A stretch of 64,000 nt of DNA from an uncultured Microbacterium sp. (GCA_913774665.1 CAJYHN010000014.1:27143-91142); one strand, 5' to 3'. Positions 25,090 through 37,134 are shown, counted from the stretch's first letter. Translations and numbers: made by a program. Notes: generated from the letters alone by a model not told the origin.

Positions 25090-27770
25090 CGTCGAACACG
25101 CGGCCACCCCGACGAAGAAGCCTCACCGCGGGCTTCGTCGTCCTCGTTTCGCTCATCGCGAGCCTCGTGGCAATCGTCGCCCCCGCTCAAAGTCCGTCGG
25201 CGTCCGCAGCGGACGCCAGCGCTTTCCAACCGGGCTATCTCATCTCGGATGCGAACTTCTTCGACTCATCGTCGATGTCGGCAGGAGACGTACAGAACTT
25301 CCTCAACTCGAAATTGAGCACCTGTCGTTCCACGAACGGCATCCCCTGCTTGAAGGATTATTCACAGGTCACTCCGTCTCGCCCGGCAGATGCGTACTGT
25401 CGTGCCTTTCCCGGGGGGCAGATGAGCGCGGCCCAGCTCATTGTGGCGGTGTCGCAGGTGTGCGGGATCAGCCCCCGCGTGATCCTGGTCATGCTGCAGA
25501 AGGAGCAAGGACTCATCACCGAGACCTCTCCGAGCTCGTATCAATACACCGCGGCGCTCGGCCAGGGGTGTCCGGACGGCGCGCCCTGCGATCCCGCGTT
25601 TGCGGGGTTCTTCTACCAGATCTACGGCGCTGCTCGACAGATGCAGGTTTATATCAAGAACCCCAACTGGTTCGGGTACCAACTTGGCTGGAACAACATC
25701 CTGTTCCAAGCGAATCCGCCGGATCGTGCGGGCGTGTGCGGAACGAAGCGCGTCTTCATCCAGAACGATGCCACCCGGGCGTTGTACGTCTACACGCCGT
25801 ACACCCCGAACGACGCGGCGATGGCGAACTTGTACGGGACGGGCGACTTCTGTTCGGCGTACGGCAATCGCAACTTCTGGCGTCTCTACACCGACTGGTT
25901 CGGGGACCCGACCATGGGGCAGGTGACAGGCGAATATCTGACCGTGTGGAACTCGCTCGGGGGCGCATCCGGCGTTCTCGGCTCGCCGACGAGCACAGTC
26001 GTCTGCATCAACAATCGCTATTGCCAGCAGACTTTCACGGGCGGAACGATTTTCTGGTTCCCGGCTCGTGGCGTCTTCGGGGTACCCAGCGTCGTCGAGT
26101 CGATGTGGCGAAATCTCGGCTTCATCGATGGGAAGCCAGGATTGCCGACGGGAGTGCCGGTCTGCGCTTCGGACGGAACGTGCGCTCAGTCCTTCGACGG
26201 AGGCGTGATCTCCGCGGACAGCGTCGGTGGGTCCCTAGTTGGGCTTCATATTCAATACACCTGGTTGTCGGCAGGTGGGGTCAACATCGGCGGAGCACGC
26301 GGACCCGAGGTCTGTACGTCGACAGGGCAATGCGCTCAAACGTTCGCGCGGGGAGCATTCTTCTCAGGTGGGCCTGCAACCGCGGTGACCGGGGGAATAT
26401 TCACGGCATGGTCCGCGGCGGGCATGTCAGCAGGTGCGATGGGCTACCCGTCCTCTGATGCCGTGTGTACGACTGCCGGCTGTACCCAACAATTCGGCGG
26501 GGGAATCATCGTCGCGTCGGGCTCGAACGCGCAAGCCATTCCGACTCTGATCGCTCAGCCTTACTTGGCGTCGGGGGGCGTGGGTGCTCTCGGAGCACCC
26601 CTCGCGGCGGCCTCCTGCGCCACGACCACCACGTGCTATCAGCTCTTCGAGCGGGCGCGTATCGATGTGTTGCCTGCTCGCGGTGCCATCGTCACCACGG
26701 GTGGTTTCCTCGACGCCTGGCGCGCCCTCGGGTTCGATCAAAGCGGAGTCGGTCTGCCGGTGGCGAACGCCACGTGTTCGCCCGTCACGTGCTCTCAGAC
26801 CTTTGAGAAGGGAACCCTCGTCGGCTCACCGTCGAACGGCGTCGTCGCCGTCATCGGCCAGTACCGCGACGTGTGGAACGCCTCCGGGGGAGCCAGCGGC
26901 TCGCTGGGCCTCCCGCTCGTGGGCGATTCCTGCAACGGCCGAAATTGCTCGCAGACCTTCCAGCGAGGTGCGCTCGTATGGACACCTACATACGGCATGG
27001 TCACGATAGGCGCGCCGTTCCTGCAGGCATGGCAATCCCGTGGTTCGGGTGCGGGAGCACTCGGTGCGCCGAAGGGCTCCGCCAGCTGTTCCTCGATCAC
27101 CTGCTCGCAGCCTTTCGAGGGTGGGACATTGGTCGGCTCGCCCGCCAACGGGCTCGTCCTTGTCTACGGCCAATACCTCACGGTGTGGAACAACGCCGGC
27201 GGAGCAAGCGGATCGTTCGGACTTCCGCTGGCGAATGATTCCTGTAACGGCCGCAGCTGTTCGCAGCCCTTCCAGAACGGCACTCTTGTCTGGACGCCTG
27301 CGTCCGGAATGATCACCGTATCCGGATGGTTCCTCCAGCCGTGGAAAGCACAGGGATCGTCTGACGGTCCTCTCGGCGCGCCGACAGCGACGCCGATCTG
27401 TTCGTCCCTGACGTGCTGGCAGCAGTTCGAGGGCGGTGTGCTGTCGGGCTCGCCGTCGAACGGTGTAGTGCCGCTCTACGGTCAATACCGCGACTTGTGG
27501 ATGGCGAACGGCGGGCCGACCGGCGCCCTGGGCCGCGTTCTCGCCCCGACTTCCTGCAATGGTCGGTGGTGTGAGGCGGACTTCGACAACGGAGCGATCT
27601 TCTGGTCGCCTCAGACGGGTGCGAATGTGGTCGCCCCTCCGATTTACGCGCGTTGGATGGCTGCGGGCGGACCATCTGGACGCTACGGTCTGCCGACGGG
27701 GTCTTCGCGCACGGTGAACGGTGCCACGACGCAGGACTTCCAGAACGGTAGCGTAACCGCGGTTTCCTGA
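25086..27770 (+). CDS. Secreted LGFP-repeat protein, possibly wall-binding
   Basis: An 894-residue exported protein. A signal peptide (about 1-40, ending ASA-type) is followed by a ~235-residue N-terminal domain with FLNSKLSTC, VILVMLQKEQGLITE and FAGFFYQIYGAARQM. The Glu in the KEQ helix is reminiscent of lysozyme-like folds, but I do not claim activity. The rest is about twelve ~51-residue LGFP-type repeats, each with LGxP and a C-x3/4-C pair. LGFP repeats are known in actinobacterial secreted enzymes and are thought to bind the cell wall. There is no LPXTG motif and no C-terminal membrane anchor. Confidence 0.82.
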   Translation: MTSNTRPPRRRSLTAGFVVLVSLIASLVAIVAPAQSPSASAADASAFQPGYLISDANFFDSSSMSAGDVQNFLNSKLSTCRSTNGIPCLKDYSQVTPSRPADAYCRAFPGGQMSAAQLIVAVSQVCGISPRVILVMLQKEQGLITETSPSSYQYTAALGQGCPDGAPCDPAFAGFFYQIYGAARQMQVYIKNPNWFGYQLGWNNILFQANPPDRAGVCGTKRVFIQNDATRALYVYTPYTPNDAAMANLYGTGDFCSAYGNRNFWRLYTDWFGDPTMGQVTGEYLTVWNSLGGASGVLGSPTSTVVCINNRYCQQTFTGGTIFWFPARGVFGVPSVVESMWRNLGFIDGKPGLPTGVPVCASDGTCAQSFDGGVISADSVGGSLVGLHIQYTWLSAGGVNIGGARGPEVCTSTGQCAQTFARGAFFSGGPATAVTGGIFTAWSAAGMSAGAMGYPSSDAVCTTAGCTQQFGGGIIVASGSNAQAIPTLIAQPYLASGGVGALGAPLAAASCATTTTCYQLFERARIDVLPARGAIVTTGGFLDAWRALGFDQSGVGLPVANATCSPVTCSQTFEKGTLVGSPSNGVVAVIGQYRDVWNASGGASGSLGLPLVGDSCNGRNCSQTFQRGALVWTPTYGMVTIGAPFLQAWQSRGSGAGALGAPKGSASCSSITCSQPFEGGTLVGSPANGLVLVYGQYLTVWNNAGGASGSFGLPLANDSCNGRSCSQPFQNGTLVWTPASGMITVSGWFLQPWKAQGSSDGPLGAPTATPICSSLTCWQQFEGGVLSGSPSNGVVPLYGQYRDLWMANGGPTGALGRVLAPTSCNGRWCEADFDNGAIFWSPQTGANVVAPPIYARWMAAGGPSGRYGLPTGSSRTVNGATTQDFQNGSVTAVS
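25918..27767 (+). repeat. About twelve tandem LGFP repeats with a higher-order pairing
   Basis: Units of roughly 51 residues (~153 bases) have the shape W-x-x-x-GG-x-x-G-x-LG-x-P ... C-x3/4-C-x-Q-x-F-x-G-x-L. From repeat 6 to 11 the units alternate between a CSS-x-TCSQPFEGGTLVGSP form and a CNGR-x-CSQ-x-F form, giving three copies of a ~102-residue (~306-base) double unit. The copies remain similar in DNA, suggesting recent duplication. Confidence 0.75.
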
Positions 27771-27913
27771 CGGCGGAGTGGGCAGCCTCAACCAAGGTCG
27801 TGACGACGAGGATGCTAATCTTCTCGAGGCAGTGCCGCGCGCCGAGGGGGCTCGGATCCGCGTATTCGAGTGCCCGCGGCGACCGCCTCCACCTCTGCTT
27901 CCCGTTTGGCTGG

Positions 27914-27943
27914 CTCCTCTGCCTCCGGGGCTTTGCAGAGGAG
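27914..27943 (+). terminator. Hairpin downstream of the LGFP gene, possible terminator
   Basis: CTCCTCTGC (27914-27922) pairs with GCAGAGGAG (27935-27943), nine base pairs with a 12-base loop. It lies in the gap 27771-28003, after the LGFP gene and before the next promoter. No T tract follows. Confidence 0.45.
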
Positions 27944-27975
27944 GCGAGTCCTGGCTGGCATGTGGCACGGCTCTT

Positions 27976-27981
27976 TAGGAT
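27976..27981 (+). promoter_or_regulatory. -10 hexamer TAGGAT for the 28004-30638 operon
   Basis: TAGGAT would start transcription near 27988. This leaves a short leader with AGAGG before the GTG at 28004. It argues against the upstream in-frame ATGs at 27980 and 27983. Confidence 0.45.
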
Positions 27982-28003
27982 GATGACGAGAGGTTTTCCC
28001 CGA

Positions 28004-28270
28004 GTGAGCGACGATCAGGTTCTATCGCCGGCAGCAGTCGAGGCGGTTTCGCTCGAACGGGCGTTGAAAGACGTCGAGGTGGCGAACGCGAGGGTGATCG
28101 CCCTCACCCGCCAGGTTCTGGAGCGGGAGGAACGGGTAGCCGAACTCGAGTACGACGTCGTACAGCTCAAGCGTCTCCTCGATCCCCGACGCAAGATGGA
28201 GCATCTCTTCCGGAAGAACCATTCCCTCTACGTGATTGGTCGGCAGGCGAAGCGGATGCTGGGGCGGTGA
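28004..28270 (+). CDS. Small coiled-coil protein ahead of a GT2 gene
   Basis: An 88-residue protein starting at GTG 28004 (VSDDQVLSPAAV). Residues ~15-65 form a heptad-like coiled coil (ALKDVEVANARVIALTRQV then REERVAELEYDVV). The last 25 residues are basic (KMEHLFRKNHSLYVIGRQAKRM). It has no membrane segment and no known catalytic motif. Its stop overlaps the glycosyltransferase start (GTGA). Similar coiled-coil stretches are often fused to glycosyltransferases, so a partner or scaffold role is a reasonable guess. The family is not recognised. Confidence 0.6.
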   Translation: MSDDQVLSPAAVEAVSLERALKDVEVANARVIALTRQVLEREERVAELEYDVVQLKRLLDPRRKMEHLFRKNHSLYVIGRQAKRMLGR

Positions 28271-29394
28271 GCCGCAGCGTCGAACCCCGCGTTCTGCTCG
28301 CGGTCACCTTCTACAACGGTCGAGAATTCGCGCGGCGGACCATGGAGTCGATTGCTCGACTCGATCACGAAGGGTTCACCCTCGACCTTCTGGTGCTCGA
28401 TGACGCGAGCCCCGAGCACGGGTTCAGCGATCACCTGGCCGAACTGGCGCGTGAGACGGGTGCGACTTATTACCGCACCCCGCGCAATCTCGGCATCCCG
28501 CGGAATGTCAATTTGGGGCTCGCGACCGCACAGAATCTCGGGTACGACTACGTCGTGATCTCGAACTCCGACGTCATCTACGCGCGGAACTCGGTTCAGA
28601 TCCTGCTGGAAGCGCTTCGCGATCACCCCCAGGCGGCGTCGGCGACAGCATGGTCGACCAATGTCGAGCCGTACTCCCTACCCTGCGGTACAGACCTGTA
28701 TCTCGAGACGCAGCCGGTGGCCGACCTTATCGGTACGGCGTTGGAGGAACACTTCGGCCGAGATGTCATCGACATCCCGGCGGGAATCTCGTTCGCGATG
28801 ATGGTTCCGGTTCCTGTTCTCCCGGCGGTCGGTCTCATGGATCCCGTCTTCGGGCGCGGGTACGGGGAGGAATCGGATTGGTCGGCTCGCGCCACCAGCG
28901 CCGGATTCGCCCACCTTCTCGTGACGGGAGCGTTCGTTTTCCATGCCGGCCGCGGCTCCACGTTGGCGGCGGGCCTCGTCTCGCAGACAGACATCGCCGA
29001 CTGGACGAACCAGCACATCGTCGAACACCGCTCACCGATGTTCCGTTGGGACGTCGATGGTTTCCTGCGCTCGGGTGTCCTCGAGGAGAACAAGCCCGCA
29101 GCAGTCGCCGCGATCATCCGTCGGGCGGCGGCGCAGAACGGTTACGTGCTTCTCGATGCATCGCGCGACTGGGTGGACGTCGACCCTTCGCTGGTGACGG
29201 TCACCATCCGTTCCCAGACCGATGAGATGTGCACGGCGCACTGGTCCGGTTTCACCACTGAAGTGGACACCGACACCGGACACACAAAGGCGGCTATCTC
29301 GGCATTCTTCGGAGGAGCCGAACCGACGTACACGAACATCCCTCCCGCGACGTGGGAGGAATCCGAGCGGTTCGGGTATCCGGTCGGAATATGA
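28267..29394 (+). CDS. Glycosyltransferase family 2
   Basis: A 375-residue GT-A enzyme with VLLAVTFYNGREFARR, LLVLDDASPEHGF, PRNLGIPRN and the donor motif VISNSDVIY. YGEESDWSARA near residue 205 is the catalytic-base region and VTGAFVFHAGRGST lies beyond it. A ~100-residue C-terminal extension with TVTIRSQTDEMCTAHW is outside the normal GT2 fold. It starts at a GTG overlapping the coiled-coil gene and ends overlapping the acyltransferase ATG, forming a three-gene translationally coupled unit. Confidence 0.82.
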   Translation: MSRSVEPRVLLAVTFYNGREFARRTMESIARLDHEGFTLDLLVLDDASPEHGFSDHLAELARETGATYYRTPRNLGIPRNVNLGLATAQNLGYDYVVISNSDVIYARNSVQILLEALRDHPQAASATAWSTNVEPYSLPCGTDLYLETQPVADLIGTALEEHFGRDVIDIPAGISFAMMVPVPVLPAVGLMDPVFGRGYGEESDWSARATSAGFAHLLVTGAFVFHAGRGSTLAAGLVSQTDIADWTNQHIVEHRSPMFRWDVDGFLRSGVLEENKPAAVAAIIRRAAAQNGYVLLDASRDWVDVDPSLVTVTIRSQTDEMCTAHWSGFTTEVDTDTGHTKAAISAFFGGAEPTYTNIPPATWEESERFGYPVGI

Positions 29395-30638
29395 CGGTCG
29401 TGACCACGCTCGGTGCGGCATTCGACCCTCGGAAAAATTCCATCGGGTTCCTCCGATGGCTGATGGCCTTCATGGTCATTTTCTCCCACGCCGGCCCCGT
29501 TGCGGGCATCTTCGGCGCCGCGGACATCGGTGCCCAGTGGGGCGCTGAGACTTCGTTGGGCGGCGTTGCCGTCACCGGCTTCTTCTTCCTCTCCGGCATG
29601 CTCATCACGCGTAGCATGATGCGGTCGAAATCGCCGTTCCGTTATCTGTGGCACCGGGTCGTGCGCATCTACCCGGCGTGGTTCCTCATCCTCATTGTGA
29701 CCGCCTTTCTGCTGGCACCGTTGGCGTGGATTCATACGCAGGGCAGTGTCCGCGGGTTTGCGTCATATCCGTACGACTCTCCGTGGACGTACGTGTACAA
29801 CAACTTCACGCTCGTGCTGAACCAGTGGGCGATCGCTGGAACCGGCGCGCAGACGCACGCCGTGCAGGTCGGTTACAACACCTGGAACGGCTCGGCATGG
29901 ACTCTCATGTACGAGTTCGTCTGTTACCTGGGTGTTCTGGTGCTGGGCATCATCGGCGCCCTTCGCGGACGTATCATCGGCGCGGTGGTCGCTGGTCTCG
30001 TGATCATGCTGAGCACCTTTCAGGCGTTGCACATTGGCGATCTCGCTGGCGCGCTGCAGACATTGTCGAATCCGCAGGTCTTGCAGTTGGCCGCGCCCTT
30101 CGCATTCGGCACACTCGTTCAGCTGTACATCGAGAAGGTCCCCTTCGATGACAGGCTGGGGATTGCCATGCTCGTCATCGCCGCTCTGTGCTGGTGGCGG
30201 GGGGGCTGGTTCCTCTTCGGCCAGTATGCCTTCGCCTACGGGCTCGTCTGGTTCGGAACGCGAGTGAAGGCGCTATCCGGGTGGGATCGGCACGCCGATC
30301 TCTCGTACGGCATCTACATCGCAGGGTGGCCCGTGATGTTTCTCGCGGCGGAGTACGGACTTGCCTCGTTCGCGGGCGGGTTCTGGTATTTGCTGATCGT
30401 GATTGTCGTCGTGCACGTCTATGCCTACGCGAGCTACATGCTTTTCGAAAAGCCCGCCCTGGATCTGAAGCATTGGATGCCGCGATGGCTTGCCCGTATA
30501 CGGGGACTGCCAGCCGTCGCTCCTGGTGGCGGTGGCGGAACCGGCATCCTGGTTCGCGCTCGATTCGTCCCGCTGATTCTGCTGCTGTTGGTGACCGCGG
30601 GCCTCATCATCGTCGGTGCAGTGCGTACCTGGGCGTAG
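29391..30638 (+). CDS. Acyltransferase family 3 (OafA-like) membrane protein
   Basis: A 415-residue polytopic protein with about ten membrane segments. The N-terminal motif FLRWLMAFMVIFSHAG carries the conserved His of this family. VTGFFFLSGMLITRSM and LWHRVVRIYPAWF (R-x10-H-type catalytic region) follow. There is no SGNH domain. These enzymes O-acylate polysaccharides from the cytoplasmic acyl-CoA pool. The ATG overlaps the GT2 stop (ATGA), so acylation of the sugar added by that enzyme is plausible. Confidence 0.85.
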   Translation: MTVVTTLGAAFDPRKNSIGFLRWLMAFMVIFSHAGPVAGIFGAADIGAQWGAETSLGGVAVTGFFFLSGMLITRSMMRSKSPFRYLWHRVVRIYPAWFLILIVTAFLLAPLAWIHTQGSVRGFASYPYDSPWTYVYNNFTLVLNQWAIAGTGAQTHAVQVGYNTWNGSAWTLMYEFVCYLGVLVLGIIGALRGRIIGAVVAGLVIMLSTFQALHIGDLAGALQTLSNPQVLQLAAPFAFGTLVQLYIEKVPFDDRLGIAMLVIAALCWWRGGWFLFGQYAFAYGLVWFGTRVKALSGWDRHADLSYGIYIAGWPVMFLAAEYGLASFAGGFWYLLIVIVVVHVYAYASYMLFEKPALDLKHWMPRWLARIRGLPAVAPGGGGGTGILVRARFVPLILLLLVTAGLIIVGAVRTWA

Positions 30639-30665
30639 CCTGCGTACGTGTCGGAGGAGGACCTC

Positions 30666-31529
30666 ATGAAGAACATCGTCGTGATCACGGGAGCCGGTGG
30701 CTATGTCGGCAGGCACGTCACGAGGGCTGTCGCGGAGCTTGGTTACGAAGCCGTGGCGGTCGTCCGCCGCCATCGCGAGGGTGATCTCGACATGGCGACG
30801 CGTGTCGTCGAGGCCGATGTGCTCGCTCCGGGATTCGATATCGCGACCGTGGCGGCGTCCGATCAGATCGAAGCTGTCATTCACCTCGCGTGGCAGGATG
30901 GCTTCGTCCATAATGCCCCGTCTCACCTGGCCCGCCTGTCCGACCATTACCGGTTCCTGACCTCAATGGTGGATTCGGGCATCCACCGCATCGCAGCGCT
31001 CGGCTCGATGCATGAGATCGGTTATTGGGAGGGCGCCGTCACAGCGGAGACTCCCACGAACCCCGCGACCCTCTACGGAATCGCCAAGGACGCGCTGCGC
31101 CGATCGGCGATGCTCTCGATCGCGGATCGAGCGGAGTTCGTCTGGCTCAGGGCCTATTACATCTTGGGCGACGACCGGCGTAACAGGTCGATCTTCGCCA
31201 AGCTGCTCGAGGCGTCCGACCGAGGCGAGAAAGTCTTCCCGTTCACGTCCGGACGGACGCTGTACGACTTCATCGACGTCGCCGAACTGGGGCGTCAGAT
31301 CGCGGTGGCGGCGACTGCTGACGGTGTGACAGGCATCGTGAACGTGTCCTCCGGCGAGCCCGAGTCCCTCGCGAGTCGTGTCGAGCGCTTCATCGCCGAG
31401 AACCGGCTCGATATCACCCTGCAGTACGGCGCCTTTCCCGACCGTCCGTACGACTCCCCGGGAATCTGGGGGGAAGCGGGCAAGATCCGCGCGCTCATGG
31501 CGCGCTCTCGCTTCCCTCACTCCGTGTGA
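30666..31529 (+). CDS. NAD-dependent epimerase/dehydratase (extended SDR)
   Basis: A 287-residue Rossmann protein with ITGAGGYVGRHVTRAV (NAD binding) and a shortened active-site loop: Ser in ALGSMHEIGYWEG and YGIAKDALRR as the Y-x3-K pair. GGAGGAGG precedes the ATG at 30666; a GTG at 30648 is less supported. It could epimerise or reduce a nucleotide-sugar made in this locus. It lacks an obvious HldD signature, so I do not assign the heptose 6-epimerase step. It ends 46 bases before the convergent Wzt gene. Confidence 0.75.
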   Translation: MKNIVVITGAGGYVGRHVTRAVAELGYEAVAVVRRHREGDLDMATRVVEADVLAPGFDIATVAASDQIEAVIHLAWQDGFVHNAPSHLARLSDHYRFLTSMVDSGIHRIAALGSMHEIGYWEGAVTAETPTNPATLYGIAKDALRRSAMLSIADRAEFVWLRAYYILGDDRRNRSIFAKLLEASDRGEKVFPFTSGRTLYDFIDVAELGRQIAVAATADGVTGIVNVSSGEPESLASRVERFIAENRLDITLQYGAFPDRPYDSPGIWGEAGKIRALMARSRFPHSV

Positions 31530-31575
31530 TCGTGCCCTGAGCGGGTCCGGCGACCGGCACAATTGTGCGGCAGGA

Positions 31576-32805
31576 TCAGCGTGAGCCGCTCGCGCTACCT
31601 TCGACATCGATGCGGAGGTATCCGGTTGCCCGCGGATCGAACTCCACGTTGAACGACGTCGCCTGCATGATGTTGTGCACATCGTTGCCGTCGCCGTCGA
31701 TGAGGGTGGCGTTGACGAAGTATTTCCCGCCGCCGAGCGCGGGCTTCTTCAGGACAAATGCCACCTCGCCTTTACCGTCGAGAGGCGGCATGGGCGTATC
31801 CAGCCAGTCGGTTCCCGTGACGAACATCTTCTGGCCCATCGTGTCATCGATCTGCACTCGACATCCCCAGGTTTTAAGACCGGTGGAGGTCACGGCGAGG
31901 CGGATTTCGAGGTCGTCGTCCGGTTGGAGCGCGGACCCTTCCTCCTTGCCGACGACGTGCGCGCTCACGCTGGTCACAGCGCTTTGCGGACGTTCGACTT
32001 CGGGCTCGGCAGCGTCCCGCTCGGCGACGCGACGCTCTTCAAGCAGGTCACGGAATCGGGCGACGGCCGTGGACGGCTTGCCATCGAAGAGAACCTTCCC
32101 CTGGTGCAGCAACACGCACCGCCCGCAGAGCTCCACGACCTGATCGAGCGAGTGCGTTACAAGGATGATCGTGCGTCCCTGCTGTTGGAACTCGCGGATG
32201 CGATCCATGCATTTGCGCTGGAAAGCCTCGTCGCCCACGGCGAGGACTTCATCCACCAGAAGGACGTCGGGGTCTGTGTGGACTGCCACGGCGAACGCCA
32301 ATCGCACGTACATGCCGGATGAATAGAACTTGACCTGGGTGTCGATGAAGTCGCCGATAGATGCGAACGCGACGATGTCGTCGAATTGCGCCTCTGTCTC
32401 TTCGCGGCTGAGCCCGAGGACCGACGCATTGAGGAAGACGTTCTCTCGACCGGTGAGATCGGGGTGAAAGCCCGCGCCCAACTCGAGGAGCGCGGCAAGG
32501 CGCCCGCGCTCCTCGACTGTGCCATCGGTGGCGTCTACGATCCCGCCGATGACCTTCAAAAGCGTGCTCTTGCCCGATCCGTTGTGCCCGATGAGGCCGA
32601 TGGTCTCGCCCGCGTAGATGTCCAGATCGACGTCTCGCAGCGCCCAGAACTCTTTCTTGTGGCGGCGGCCGGCACGGCCGAGGGTGACGACTCGTTCCTT
32701 GATCGAAGAATCTTTGCGGATGGTGAACTTCTTTGAGACGCCACGGATGCGAGCGACCTCGGGGCGGGGGGAGTCGTTTGCCGGGACAGTGGGGGAAATC
32801 GGCAT
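31576..32805 (-). CDS. Polysaccharide ABC transporter ATP-binding protein with C-terminal carbohydrate-binding domain (Wzt-like)
   Basis: A 409-residue protein. The ATPase part (~1-250) has Walker A GHNGSGKS (73-80), a YSSGM variant of the signature motif (161-165, usual in Wzt/TagH), Walker B LLVDEVL and the switch His in VTHSLDQV. A linker (~250-285) leads to a beta-sandwich domain (~290-409) like the O-antigen-recognising tail of Wzt. That tail suggests a specific chain end is read before export. AGGAG precedes the ATG. The permease gene ends 4 bases upstream. Confidence 0.88.
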   Translation of the reverse strand: MPISPTVPANDSPRPEVARIRGVSKKFTIRKDSSIKERVVTLGRAGRRHKKEFWALRDVDLDIYAGETIGLIGHNGSGKSTLLKVIGGIVDATDGTVEERGRLAALLELGAGFHPDLTGRENVFLNASVLGLSREETEAQFDDIVAFASIGDFIDTQVKFYSSGMYVRLAFAVAVHTDPDVLLVDEVLAVGDEAFQRKCMDRIREFQQQGRTIILVTHSLDQVVELCGRCVLLHQGKVLFDGKPSTAVARFRDLLEERRVAERDAAEPEVERPQSAVTSVSAHVVGKEEGSALQPDDDLEIRLAVTSTGLKTWGCRVQIDDTMGQKMFVTGTDWLDTPMPPLDGKGEVAFVLKKPALGGGKYFVNATLIDGDGNDVHNIMQATSFNVEFDPRATGYLRIDVEGSASGSR

Positions 32806-32809
32806 GGGT

Positions 32810-33721
32810 TCACAGCTCCTGAGCGAAGTTGCCCTGCAGGCGGATGAAGACGCGATGGCACACCAGGAGTAGCACCAATCCGATGAGAAGAGCGATCGTC
32901 ATGCGGAGGAGGAGCTCGCCGGGCCACTCGGCAGTATCGCCGGCTACCCAGAAGGCTCGCTGGAACCCAAGGACCGCGAGAGTGAGTGGGTTGTTGGTGT
33001 AGACGTCGAGGACGATGGGCGACGGGATGAGCGTCTTCGCCATCTGCCAGGAATAGACGATCGGACTCGCCCAGAATAGGAGCATGGTGATGACTTCGAC
33101 GAGATATTGCACATCGCGCAGATAGACATTGACCGCGCTGAACAACAGCGCGAATGCAGTCCCGTACACCACGATGAGTGCGATAGCCGGCACGGCGTAA
33201 GCAAGCTGCGCGTGCAGCGGCGGCTTCGCGACGAGAAGAGTGGCGGCCACCAGAACAATGAGCTGAATGCCGAAGTTGAACAAGGCCGATCCGACACTCG
33301 AAAGGGGGAAGACCTCGCGGGGGAGGTAGACCTTTTTGACGAGTCCGGCGTTGGTCAGTACGGATCCGGTCCCGCCCACAACTATTTCCGTGAACAAACC
33401 GATCGCCGAGAGACCCGCGAAGACGTACACGGCGAAGTCGGGAATGCTTCGCGCGGCACCGAGGAACTGTCCCATCACGATGAAGTACACGGCGAGCTGG
33501 ATCAGCGGACGAATGAGCGACCAGAAGAATCCGAGAGTGGAATCTTTGTACCGTGCCTTCAGATCGCGACGCACGAGGAGGCTCAGCATCTCTCGGTGAG
33601 AGAAGATCGCGCGAATCGCTCCCCACCATGCTCCTCGACCGGTCACTGCTCCGACGGGCGTCAGCGGGGTTGCCGCCAACCGCTCCATGCGCAGCGCGGC
33701 TTGTTCATTTGCACGAGACAT
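32810..33721 (-). CDS. Polysaccharide ABC transporter permease (Wzm/TagG-like)
   Basis: A 303-residue ABC-2 type permease with a cytoplasmic N-terminus, LLVRRDLKARYKDSTLG just before the membrane, and six membrane segments with SPIVYSWQMAK between them, all standard for Wzm/RfbD/TagG. With the Wzt-like ATPase it would export a finished lipid-linked glycan. TAGGAT lies 8 bases upstream of the ATG, slightly longer than the leaderless spacing elsewhere in the window. Confidence 0.88.
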   Translation of the reverse strand: MSRANEQAALRMERLAATPLTPVGAVTGRGAWWGAIRAIFSHREMLSLLVRRDLKARYKDSTLGFFWSLIRPLIQLAVYFIVMGQFLGAARSIPDFAVYVFAGLSAIGLFTEIVVGGTGSVLTNAGLVKKVYLPREVFPLSSVGSALFNFGIQLIVLVAATLLVAKPPLHAQLAYAVPAIALIVVYGTAFALLFSAVNVYLRDVQYLVEVITMLLFWASPIVYSWQMAKTLIPSPIVLDVYTNNPLTLAVLGFQRAFWVAGDTAEWPGELLLRMTIALLIGLVLLLVCHRVFIRLQGNFAQEL

Positions 33722-33785
33722 CGCCCACGATCCTACAGGGGGTTTCTCTCAGACGTCTGGGCGGCCGAGGGGCGGTTGAAGCGCG

Positions 33786-37068
<3,283 letters not shown>

Positions 37069-37134
37069 GCTTTTATGTTGTCACACCCTGGCCCGCGTCC
37101 CGAGTACCGCTCGACCCGGTTCGCCCCGTCTTGG

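Noticed and set aside
25918-27767. CRISPR-like or satellite repeat array
   Set aside because: The periodicity is protein-coding (51 codons), in one continuous frame, with LGFP motifs. There are no short identical repeats with spacers.
30666-31529. Assignment of the SDR gene as HldD, to complete the L,D-heptose pathway
   Set aside because: The active-site and N-terminal region do not show the HldD pattern, and the gene is 12 kb from the heptose genes.
31557-31568. GCACAATTGTGC palindrome between convergent genes
   Set aside because: A perfect 12-base palindrome, but no promoter is near and flanking bases do not extend it. Too short to call a terminator or operator.
37069-37134. Co-transcription of the upstream GT2 gene with the rml operon taken as proof of a rhamnosyl donor
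   Set aside because: rmlA has its own leaderless-type promoter, so adjacency alone does not fix the donor sugar.
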